Below, piece by piece: positions 39,401-52,197 of a DNA stretch of 64,000 nt. Below the pieces are notes generated by a model. It was not told the DNA's origin. It saw nothing but the letters and a program-made list of their open reading frames with translations, and made no database searches. Both the position numbers and the translations under genes were made by a program. Location: assembly GCA_963931925.1 (NCBI GenBank), contig OZ007583.1, positions 9,963,372 through 10,027,371 of the forward strand, given 5' to 3'. The DNA is from Onchidella celtica (Eukaryota; Mollusca; Gastropoda; Systellommatophora; Onchidiidae). Positions within the stretch are counted from its first letter, which is position 1, and every line of letters begins with the position of its first letter.

Positions 39401-42400
39401 TGCAAACCATTATGGCAATGACTCCTTCACGCCATGAAGACAATGCACTGACAGAAATCATCTCAGCTACAATATAAAATTTTGAAATTAAGGTTTCAGA
39501 TCATTTTTTTTCCATCAACAACTGTGTAACTGCAACATTAGGTAAATATTTCTTAACTACCTGCAGTTCACATAGTCTATATGTGTAAATGAGTTGACAC
39601 TAGCAAGCAATCTTTCAGACAACCCTCACTGGGTTTCAGAAAAGGTAATAAATGTGTGAATTGCAGAGAGTTGAGGGATTAAAGATAAAATGAAACAGGT
39701 CAATGTGTGTCCTCTCCAATTATCTAACGGACTGGATCTATCAAACTTTATGCAAATATTAAGATCCAAAAATTTGTTGTTTTTTTTTTCAATTGCAAAA
39801 CCATGTAGTGATACACTGGGTGGAAGAAAATTGAACATAAAATCAATGAAGACCATGACAACATAGAAAGTAGTGTTGTTTTGTTCTTTTCTTCCTCCCG
39901 TGTCAATTTGCACCTAGCCTTCCCATGACCTACTGCCCATCTGTGTCTGTTCCATGCTTCTGAGCTTTTTTGCATTATGTGACTGATGTGCAAAATCTCT
40001 TCTACCTTTGCTGATAATCCTTGATCAACTTTTTGGCCTTATGGTATTTCTTCTCTAGTGCTCCCAGTTCCTTCACCTTCTTCTCCAGCTCTATGTGTTG
40101 ACTCTGGGATGCCACCATCATGTCCTGGAAAGACACAATAAACAATAATCCATAATCATGCATGCTTAACACACTTGGAAGCTAGGCAGGACAAAAATTC
40201 TTAAGCTTCACAAGTATGGCAGTTTACTACAACAGCATACATAATGTGAATGACATACCATTATTGCAAAACTTCAAATATCATTACTTCTCCACAATAA
40301 TGGCAGATGTCAGACTTAAACCAAAAGGTAACTGACAGTTCATTGCATTCCTGAGCATCCGGGCTATAAGATAATATTATAGAAAAACAAATGCGCCAAT
40401 AGCAAAAATGTATTAATCCAAAAGAATAACACTGGCATAAGTCATCAAATGACAGGAAAAGAAACACTTTTGGCTTAATTATCAAAAGTGTCGAAACTGA
40501 CTTATGCCATTAGCGTAGAGCAGTGACAATATAATTTAATAATCTGCCTTGTTGTTTACTTATGTGATAGAAGAAAAGGCATTATTCAGGAATTCTTTAT
40601 TTTTCTGGAGAATTAGCACTTATATTACTAAAAACAACTTCTTTGATCACAAGCATATTTTGTTTCTATGGCTCAAATGTTTTCACACAAAAAACACCCT
40701 AAATAAGCAGCTTGGGTTCTGTTTCTTAATCAAAGAACAGGTGACAGAAATGAACAGTCATTCCATAAGACAAATCTGTTCTTGGCCTTTTTTTTTTTTC
40801 CTTTTGTTTTCCTTCTTTCAATCTTGAATTCAATGCATTCCCACCCATTAATGTACACTCTTACCTTTATTTATTACCCTGCAATAATTATAATAATTCT
40901 TTTCTTTTTGGCATCATGTCTAGATCTGATTAGCTTTTAAACATAATAATATTTGTCCTCCGCTAGTAATGTTAATGACCTTCATATACTTTCTTTATTG
41001 TCAATGATGCTGTCAGCAGCTGTTTCTATCTCTCTCTTAAACGCACCCTGCTCATATAGAGTGAGAGAGACGGAGAGAGCGAGAAAGAGAGAGAGAGAGA
41101 GAGAAAGAGACAGAGTAATTTACACACAAAAATAAAAATATAATATGATGGGGGGGGGGGGGGGGTTTTTGTGTGTGTGTGTGTGTGTGTGTTAGAGATT
41201 TGAGCTGTGGGAGGGGGAATAAATGACATTTGCCTTTGTGTCTGTTTGGGGGGGGGGGGGGGGGGCGCCACGCGCACCCATTTTGACAGTGGGGGGGGGG
41301 GGGGGGCGGGGGATAATTGACATTCTAACTGTGGGATGTCAGAATGGCCAAGTACTCACTTTGTACTGAGACAGCTCTTTCTTCATGTTGTCGAAATGTT
41401 TGTCCCTCTCCTGGAATTTCCTTGTCAAATCCTCCACTTTCTTCTCCAGGGCTTTCTTCTGTCCCTCTGCACTTTCCAACATTAACAACTGTCAACAGCA
41501 ACACAGTATAATCATGAATTCTAAATTACCATCATAATTATTATAAAGGAAGTGAGGCCTCAAATGTAATCATGAAAGGCTTTTTAACCGCTGAGCCTTA
41601 ATTTCTACAAAATATCATATTACGCATATAAAGATGTAAAGGTGTGTGTGGGCCTAACTTAAAAGGTCTTGAAGTTCACTATATTTTTAATACTTTCGTT
41701 GATTTGGTACTGCAACTGAGCTGAACATTAAAAAAAGTGTTCCGGCATTTTCAGTCACTAAAAAAGAAAGTACAATTAAAAAATATGACAGGAAATTCCG
41801 TTTTGCTTGGTGAGCCAGACTCAACTTTAAAAATCACATCAATGTATTCCCCAAGATGGTAGGCCAAGTAGTATCTTCAATCCAAATAAGCTTTCCAGTA
41901 CTAACAGGTGTCAACAAGTATGATTCTCCTCTGATATACACTGTCCAACTGTGTTTTCCACTAGTAACAACATAACATAATACATTTTAACACAAAGGAA
42001 ATGAATGAACAAACAAAAGCTGCCTTCTTGAAGAAATTTACCATGAAACTTCATACGAGGAATATCAATATGTTCACATTTTCATTTGGCAAGCAAAACA
42101 AAATTACAGGTGGGCTTTACGAAACACAACATGAAAAGAAAGGGATGACAGTCTTAATGGTGACTGACTGACTGATAAAAAACAAGACACAAACTGTTTC
42201 ATACCTTAGTTTTTAACTTGGCAATTTCAGCCTCTGCTACAGCCAGCTTGTATTGACCCTGAACAATAACAACAAAGAATGTTTAAGCCTAAGTGTGATC
42301 AGATATCAAATTCCACTCCAGGATAGTTGCTCAGAAAACCAGTGGATAAGATGATGATGAACAGAATGTCAAGAGATAGTTATACCAGTTCGGGGGGGGG

Positions 42401-45400
42401 GGGTTTATATATTCCCTGTTATTTTCAGACACCAGTGACTCTTTCTGACTCCCTAGCATAGTTTCTGTGATAAAACCCTGATATAATTGCTCGATTTTTC
42501 AATCGATCACTGTCCCTGTCATTTATTTCCACTGGCTCCTCTAATGCCAAAGTCTACATGATTCCTGGGTCAATGGCTCTCTCTTAAGACATCAAAGGCA
42601 TTAGCTGTAGAGCCTGCATAGTTTAGACCGGGAAGGTTCACTTTTCATTTAACATTTCATTCTTCATCTGCATTCATGCACATACATCGATAAAAACTGC
42701 TGAAAATATCTGACCAACAGAATTCTCACAGAGAAATCTTCGAAAATACTCAACTTTGATTGATGCTCACTAAGCTACATATTCCATACTTTAATGAAAA
42801 AAAATCAGTTATTAAAAATCTATCAGTACAAGAAATAATGTGAACTGTGGAAAAGACGAAAAATGAAAAGCATGGAAATCTGAAAATCTGTGGAGAAAAA
42901 AAAGATCCATAATCATGGAGAAAGAGAAGATGCTGATGCTCACCTCCTTCAGTTTCACAAACAACTTCTCATTCTCCATATCTGGAGATACTGAAGCACT
43001 AGAACTCTCCGGCTGACTGTCCACCCCCTCCGCTTTCAGCGTTGTCTCCACCACCGCCACAGAGGCTGTCTGTTGTGTTTCTGAGTTGTCTGGGGAACTC
43101 TCCAGCCCATTCTCCCCATTGGATGGGGCTGACTGTGGAGTGGTGTCCCCTGCTGCCGTGTCCTGCTCCAACTGTAGGCGTTCTTGTTCCCCTAACGAAA
43201 GTTCACGTTCAAAGTGATGTTTGGGAGGCCCCGCATCTTCCGTTTCCTGTTCAGGAGAGATTAGCCATAACATTAAGTTTGACAAGGTTGGAAAAATAAA
43301 CGTTCATCCCATAATCTTTCTTTTCTTTTTGTATTTTGTATACTTCCTTAATCCCATTTAGGAAATTTGCCTTCATGTCATGGTAGGCCAGTCACAACTG
43401 GCACAGATACATTGTCACCACAGTGCAAAACTGGGGGGGGGGGGGGGGGGGGAGAGAAGAAGAGGAGATCTTCAGAGGGAAAAAAGGAGTACACAAATAA
43501 ATTTACACCGGTCATAGTTCATCAGTAATGCCATATTTGTCCAAAATTTCCCATTGTATGACAAGATCAAGAAAATCGAATCATCAATACAACACAGAAA
43601 CAGAACTATTACTCGTAAAAAAGTATCCATAACAAGTGACTTTAACATATCCCTGTTCTAGATCCTGAGCTATTAATTGCGGGTCAGTGAGTAGAGGGAA
43701 GGGATCACACACATAAAATAAATACACCATAGATGAAGATATACAATGTCATTTTAGCTGGTGCAACAAGATTTACAGAGACACAAACTACAACATATGT
43801 AAGTCAGTCATGGTTTATAGGACTGAGATTTCTTGTCCATTCATTTCTTTTATACCCAACACTTAAGATCAGCATACAGTAAGATAACAAGTAACCAAAG
43901 CCTAGAAGATTGACTTGACACTGTAGGCTAATACCAAAGTGTAATGTTGTATGGACATCAAATATCATGTTTAATGGCCAGGTTAAGCATGCCCACACAA
44001 GAGGCGTCTATACTAATCTATGCCAAACTTCTACTGACTTGATGAAGTATTTGAATATCTAAGGCTGTTTAGTAGATTAGCATCACTGTGAGCTGAATTG
44101 GCATTCTGACTTATTAACATGTTAAAAAACCTGAGATAGTTAAGTAGGCTAATAAATGGTTAGAGCCTGGTTGTTAACCCTAATTGCTGTCTACAGCCAA
44201 CTAAATCAGCATTTTTTGTTGTTGTTTACTTCAACTCCATGGTGCCACGGCCACTTAAATCTGCTTTCCAGAAATAAACAGTATGGTCTCTAGGTCAATG
44301 CCAATTTCAAATATCAAGCTCAGAAGTTCCTGGCAGGGAATAGTAATTCTCCTCAGCAGTAGTAGGGTTAAGAGAATGAGCACTCGATAAATGCTGTGTA
44401 TTACATACTTTAAGTTTAGTAGGCTGGCATCAATGTAAGGTGTGAACACACATAAATAATATGTCAAAACTTCCAAACCTAGAGTAAATTGCCATTATGT
44501 CACTGAATGATTAAGGTATATGAACTTAATAATATCTGATTCCCAATATTTCTGGCACTGATGAAACAGATGGCTTTTCTTTCTGCCCTGACAATTTATT
44601 AACATGGCATCCCCTTAGAATGACATGGTTCTATCTCCACTTGTGGCTGAACAGTGCTACACACCGCACACTATTTCTAAAGGCCTTCTCTATAGTGTGT
44701 CAAAGAACATAGTGGATTCAGTGAGTAATTTGTTAGCATTGTTAGAAAGCAAAAATTCCTATCACCAAAAGCTTAGAGCATATGAAATTTCAATTGCCAA
44801 TTTCTCGAAAGTTGACAGAAGGGAGTAAGAAACTCGTCATTTTAAGGGGACGATGGGCTTACCATTATCTGAGTCAATCATGTGAACTTATTCACTTTTT
44901 GAGTATTCTGTTGTCAGGTTCCATGCATCACTAAGGCCCACAACAGTACCACTCACAGCTGGTTGGGCAAAGTCACAAGGGGATACAAGTATGCCACAAC
45001 CAAAAGGACACAACTATGCAGTGACAGATTCCGGGTAAACAATGTAAGAATTTTACCTTATCCTCCCCTCCTGCCTCAGAACTAGAATCATCTCCATGGT
45101 CCAGTGGGGGTGCATGGAACTGATGAGCATGAGCATGGGCATGTCTCTCCAAGACTTCATCTTTGGGCTGGGGTGTTAGTGAGGTGGTAGGTATGAAGGT
45201 CAGGGTGAAATGATGAATAGGTAAGCACATATTATATGGGTGCATGGATGGATGGATGTATGGATGAATAGATGGACAGATGAAGGGGTTCACAGGTGAC
45301 AGGATAGCTGACTGAATGCAAACATGAGTCTCTCTATGGACAGATGGGTGAGTGGATGATGTGTCATGTACTAGGATATGGATCGGTGGATAAACTGGAT

Positions 45401-48400
45401 GGATAGATGGGTGAAACAAAAAAGAATGACTTATGTACAGTTGACTCAGACTTGTATCTCTTCTGTTGTTGTAAAATGACCACCCGTGAAAACCTGCTCA
45501 ACTCTCATCCATAACTATTTCTTGCAATTTTCAGCAACAACCCAATTCGCTAGTATGATGGTACTATCCGTATGTATACTGACTCAGAAGAGGGAGGACT
45601 GGGGACCATAAACTTGTTTTGTTTTGTTTTTAACTATGGTTATGAATTAATTCAAAAGTTTGGTGTCATTTAGTACTTTTTTTTTGGCAAATTTAGATGT
45701 TGGATTATGGAAAAAGTCCTGTCTCTAATGAAATTGTCAAACAGACTGTGCAAAAATGTCACTTCAAAGCACCAGTCATCAAGCCAAGGACTGGGACATT
45801 CATGAAAGGAGGGGAGGTTGTCAAAATTAGCCAAAACTGAATTACATACTTTACAGATGGCCCCTCAAGCAAATTTAAAGCTATTCTTGAAGTCTATGGC
45901 TCTAAATTGTTGGTTTTTTTTTTTCAAATCTGTAATTCTTTGCCCCGCATGACACCACAGGAATGTTCAGCACAAGCTGAATTAATTAAGTTTATTTAAC
46001 AAATATTAAGGAAAACACTGTGTGTTATTCTCGCTTGTTATTCAGTCTTATAAGAAGACATATTATATGTTGCTTCCCACTTCCTACTCCTATCATCAAC
46101 GGTAAAATCAATTTACTTATGAAAGACTTTTTCTATTTAGTTTAGAAGAGCAGAGGGGGTGTTAGAAATCATCACCACAACAAGCTGCTCAAACACACAG
46201 TTAGTCAAATCACAAATTTGGGGTGGGAGTAGCTTTCTATTAAAGCACAGCTGTTCAATTTCCCTGATTCAGACTAAAATCCTTGGTGAGCTTCCAGACC
46301 AAAATGAGAAGTGGCAGATGGCATGCCACTTGAAAACAGAAGTGTAGAAACATAAGAATATAATCGCACAGGAATGGTGTGACATTTTTTAAATGTGAAA
46401 TGCATGACTTGTGTGCCACTCCTAGATCAATTTTTTTTTTTCCCCCCCTGGCATTTGACATGCCACATCGGTCATGGACGGTCTAGACAGGAGTGGTATT
46501 CCAGTATGTGAACACTGCTCAACACTGTCGCAGTTGCTTTCAACTTCCCTTACAAACAGCGAAACACGCCAGTTGTCATTCATTATTATGGTGTGAAATC
46601 AACGCCATGTGTCATTTGCTACCAGCCACCCACCACTAGTCATTTTGGTCTGAAGGTTTCCTCAATGGCAATGGGGGACAGAAGCAGGAGCTTTCTGGAA
46701 CAATTCCGTAATATTATTATATTAATGATAACTTTTCTTTGTTCATGTGTCCTTCCCAGTGATATATCAGATCTATTGCCCAATGCCTGGTAGGCTTCGA
46801 AAAAAAAGGCTTGGTAAGCACTAGAAAGCACAAATAAATAGCTCAATCAGGAAATCATAATTCAATCAAATAAAAAGATTCACTAAACTATTTCTACAGC
46901 ATCCTATTCGGGGGAAGAAAAAATCTTTTCTGGTAGATGATGTACAGAGATGAATGGGGTCCGGTCCTCTTCTCCACCGAGCCTTAAACTTCACAATGAC
47001 TGAGGACAATTCAGGTCACATTTCCCACAACGTTAACTTAAATGGTTAAAATTACTGGCGCACTCCCGTTGAAATTTCTAAAACCCCACTAAAAACAGAT
47101 TTGATATCCATCATTCGTCTCAATGGGATAAACAAGGAGGTTCCAGAAAATGCAAAAAATATTTCATGGCAAATATTTCACCAGAAAACAGACTGAAGGG
47201 ACCATGACTCTGGTGACCCCTGTTCCCAAAGGCCGCTCACCACTGGCCGGAACAGCAATGTCTCATGTCCCACCTGGAAGCTGTCCTCCAACTGCTGAAG
47301 TCTCTGTTGCTCTTTCTCTCTCATCTCCTCTCTCCTCCTGTCCTGCTCTAGAGACTGTTGGATTAATCTGGCCACTTCACTTTTACTGGGGTCCTTTTCT
47401 CGTCCAATCTGAAACCTGATGAAATACAGGATAATGGACTTTATTTTCATGGCACGTTTTTGGGGGGATCTATTTTAGGGTAGAAGCTATTTGGGTGAGG
47501 CAGCCAAAGGATTTTCATTACCAACCTGTGACCAATTTCCCTAAATATTATTATGATCATGCCATCAACAAGAAGGGTGCTGTGGTCAATAACCAAAACC
47601 TAATCTTAACTCCGACTTTCCAAAAAATGCACTGTGCAAACAAAACCCAAAATGGCTATATGGTTCCAATGGTTACTTCTTTTTTTTTTTCATTTGTTTG
47701 TTTTTATTTGCTTTTTCTGCTCTCACCCTGAATCAAATTTGATATGGAACAGTACAAAGTTTATAGCTTCATCTATTACACTTTTAATAAGTTTTCTCTT
47801 CTATTTGAAATACAACACAATGAACATCAGAGGTCCATCTGCCATATCTCTTAGGTCTTTTCTCCTCATTAGCTGGATACACAATAAAAAAAAAGCATTC
47901 ACTTGATATTCTATCTACAACAGTGTTTCTTAAGGTGGGGCACATGCCCCATCCGTAGGGCATGAGATAGAATCTTTTTGTGTTATACTGTATACTAATT
48001 TTGTTTGTTGTTGTTTTTTTTTTAACTGAAGTGGGGTGGGGGACAGAAAAGGTGAGAACAAGTGATCTACATTTTGAAGAGAATTTGTACATCAGAGACA
48101 GTGACAACACAACAGTCACCAGTGCATACTAACCATTTCTTTTTCATGTAAAACTGCACAGTATGAGCTCCCAACTCTTTCATTTTACAGCTGTTTTCCT
48201 TCCACAGTGACACAAAAAATCTTTTTCACAGTTTCAAAGTTAACTTCTCAAGAAGGATGCAAACTGGTTCTTAATAAATTAAATGCAAAGCCCCTATTGA
48301 AAATGTTTGCCACTCTACACCAAGCACAGTATTCCCTACCGATGTTCTGATCCACACCCAACACTATCACCAGCCTACACAATATAATAAGTATCATCTA

Positions 48401-51400
48401 CGGTTAAACTGAACACTCCTCAAAACTTTTCTTCAGCATTGCCAACCAATCCTAAATTCCACAGTGAATCTTTTCATGGGCTAAACTGTTGATTACAGCA
48501 AGAGATGCTTTAAAAAATGCATCTGCCCCTAATACCCATACTAATTTAATGAAAGGCACAAACTCAAAAATAGTTTCATGTGAATCTCAGGTAGTCAACT
48601 GTTATATGTTTCTCTACTTTAATAGCTGCTCCTAATGTGTGTATCAACACAACTAATCTGAATATCTCATTGTATCCTTGAGAAATTGTGGCTAAAAATG
48701 ACCCCAGGCTCAGCAATATAAGTGAACTTAAGGACTGAACTGAAAAAGCTCAAGGAAACTTATGAACACCATCCATTTTCATGGCCGGAGCTATTTGTTT
48801 GTTTGTTTTTTGTGGTAGAAAATAAAATTTTGCATTCTGAATCCACACAGGTCCACATAGTATGAAATAATAGTAGGAAACTTCACAAATGATTCTCCTC
48901 CCACTGGATATACAGTATCAGCCCCTAATCCAAACGGCAACCCCATCTCACTACAACTCCAATGCACTAGAAAACCCATTACATCAACCACCACTGTCAA
49001 TACACCTAGACCTGCCCTTTGCACATATTAGTACATCTCACTGCCTACTGGTAGGTATACAGACTGGCAAAGGCAGGTCTTCCCAATGTCATCTCTGTCA
49101 GATGAAGTACTCAATCTGTCAAACATTCCCCAACAACTACCACTGATCTTGTACAAACATCCAGAAAAAAATGCTGCAGTGCTACAGTAACTTTCAAGTG
49201 ATACACTACCTATACCACAGACCAACAACAGTTTGAGATCTTCAAGTTCACACCTTGTAATTATGGTGACAGGGTCCAGCTAATTAAATTTTAAAAAATG
49301 AGAACCAGGAAAATTACATATAGTTACGATCATAGCATATAACAGACTTAGGCCAAAAGGCAATTGACTATTAATAATAATAATAATAATGTATAGCATT
49401 TATATAGCGCATATCCATTTAAAATGCTCTATGCGCTTTACAGAAACAACATGTCAACCACAGAGCAGAATGGAGCTGCCGGCGAAGCGCTCAACACACT
49501 GCACTGCTTCTTTCTCTCTCCCTGTCTCGCTCACTCTCTCTCTCTCTCTCTATCTCAGAGCAAATTGTAACGCAGCCTGTTAGGCGCAGTTCACAACTCA
49601 CAACAGTTCACAACTCACAGCAGTTCACAACTCACATCAGTTCACACAACACACAACTCAAATAATATTTGAATATTTATTAATAACAATATATATTTAA
49701 TAATGAATAATAAATTCTGGCGGGGGTGATATGGATAACTTTTAATCTATTAATTTCAATTTTCAATTTTGCCCGGGCAGCGGCCTTTCGGCCTGCTCTT
49801 TACGATTTCCAACTGCCAAGGTATCTTTAACGTGCGCAACGTGCACACGGGCCCTCCGAATTTTTTCGTCCTTATCCGAGAAGACTAGGTACTCGATCCT
49901 ACCCCCCAATAGGACCAGGGACTTGAAAATATGAGAAAAATCCAATTTCCAACATGCCTGCACTGCCGGGGTTTAGAACCCGGGACCCTTGGCATGAGAG
50001 GCGAGCACCTTGTCTCTATTCATCGCAATCCTGAGCACGAGTACTTCCAGATAATATTGTAGAAAGAGAAGTGCTACCACAGGATAACCCTACAGACTCA
50101 TACTGTCATAGTCACCCAAATGACAGGAAATGAAAGTTTTTTTTCCTCAATATCCCAAGTGTCAAAAATGACTTAACCAATTAGCTTTGAGCAGCGACGA
50201 CATTATTTGCAAGTCCTGTAACTCCACCCCATTTTCTCAGCGCAGTTTACGGTAGCCAGCGCCTCTAATTAAAAAAAAAAAAACGCCAATAGAACAAGGT
50301 AAGGCGCTCGAATTGGTAGTAGCTGGCTAGCGTAATCAGCCGCACAGCAGCTATGCCTTGCTGTTCATCACTCAATCAAGACGTCGCCCTCGACTCGGGG
50401 GGGGGGGGGGGTGTAGTAAGCAGACTCAGGGTGAGGAGACCTACAAACAGTCAGTTCGTGTGCCATACATGCCGCAACTGGCTATGCCATAGAAAGATAT
50501 GCATCACCCACTGGGACATGGGACTCGAATTCTATCCAGCATAAAATAATGAAAACAAACTGTCTAACTTTCCGCGAACCAACAATGGCTATGTTTTTAG
50601 GACAGTGATCCCAAATTCACTATAGTTACCAATACAATGCATATTGTCGCATAATAAATATGCTAATATCGAACACATTTTTTTTTTAAAAATGACACTC
50701 CATAGATTAACACGATACATATAATATGAAACTGCGGAAATGTCGGGGGTCGGTGGTTGGGGTTGCAAAGTCCTGTAGCAGTAACAAAACAAACAAAAAA
50801 TCTACCCAAAAAATCTACATGAAAATACAGCATGGAAATAAAAAAAACAAAAAACTGACCAATTCATCAAAATAAGTTTGCAGGAAAGGTTTCCCGGGTT
50901 TATTAAAATGCTCAATGGCCTAAATCTGAATATCTCACTTGTGCCGATATATTTTACTACAATAATATATTATTTCCAGATGAAACTGTGACGACGTCAA
51001 CTCGTATGTGTCAAGCACTCTGATAGGAAGTTTGAACCTCCAGTTAGCAACCACAATCCAAACTGTGCAAAGCAATCACAATCCAGCCTGAGCAATAGTA
51101 TGCATACCAATTTCTATAAACAATCCAACCAAACTGCATGAACTACACAGGGTTTTGAGCCACGGCATTATGAGCCATATATCACCGACAGTCTTACAGA
51201 TCCAAGATCTACATATTAAAGATCCCACTTGAGCTAGGCACATCTAGTATCTAATACTTATAGACAACTATACTGAGAGAAAACTATATCGATAGATACA
51301 GATAAAAATACCGATCTTTCACTTTGAAAAATATACTGATAGACAATCACGCCGAGCTTTTACTTTGAAATATATACTAATGGACGATCACACTGGGCTT

Positions 51401-52152
51401 TTACTTTGAAATATATACTGATGGACGATCACACTGAGCTTTTACTTTGAAATATATAACTTATGGACGATCACACTGAGCTTTTACTTTGAAATATACA
51501 CTCATAGACGATCACACCGAGCTTTTACTTTGAAATATATACTCATAGACGATCACACTGAGCTTTTACTTTGAAATATATGCTCATAGACGATCACACC
51601 GAGCTTTTACTTTGAAATATATACTGATAGACGATCACACTGAGCTTTTCCTTTGAAAAAAAAACTTATCCTGAAAACAGAGAATCAAAATTTCACACAG
51701 ATTATTGAATTTTTTTTCCCCTCACTAATACGCGGCCTGTTCTTGCCTAGAAAACCTTAAACTGGTCCCAAGCTGAAGAGACAATGCCGTTTGTCCACAA
51801 TCAGCCCAGGTTTAAATATCCCCTGGTCAGCCATGACCTGCTGGGGTCGGGCCAAAAACTGAAGGAATAAAACAAGACATACAACACAAACTATTCCTTG
51901 TCAAATGAGAGACGCAACTGACCACTTGATCACAATAAAGGTATGCAGCGCTTCGGGGGGGATGGGGCCTGGGAGAAGGGGTAAAAGGGAGGAGAAGAGT
52001 ATACGTAAAACTTGAAAGGGGAGGGGGGAGCGCTGCGGTTGGGAGGAGGAAAACCGCCACAAAAGAGATGTATGAAGGTTGACCAAAAAAAATCTCGTTT
52101 CATTGGAAAACAAAAGGTGCCGGGAGGGAGTATGTACATGGGTGGGGGGGGG

Positions 52153-52197
<45 letters not shown>

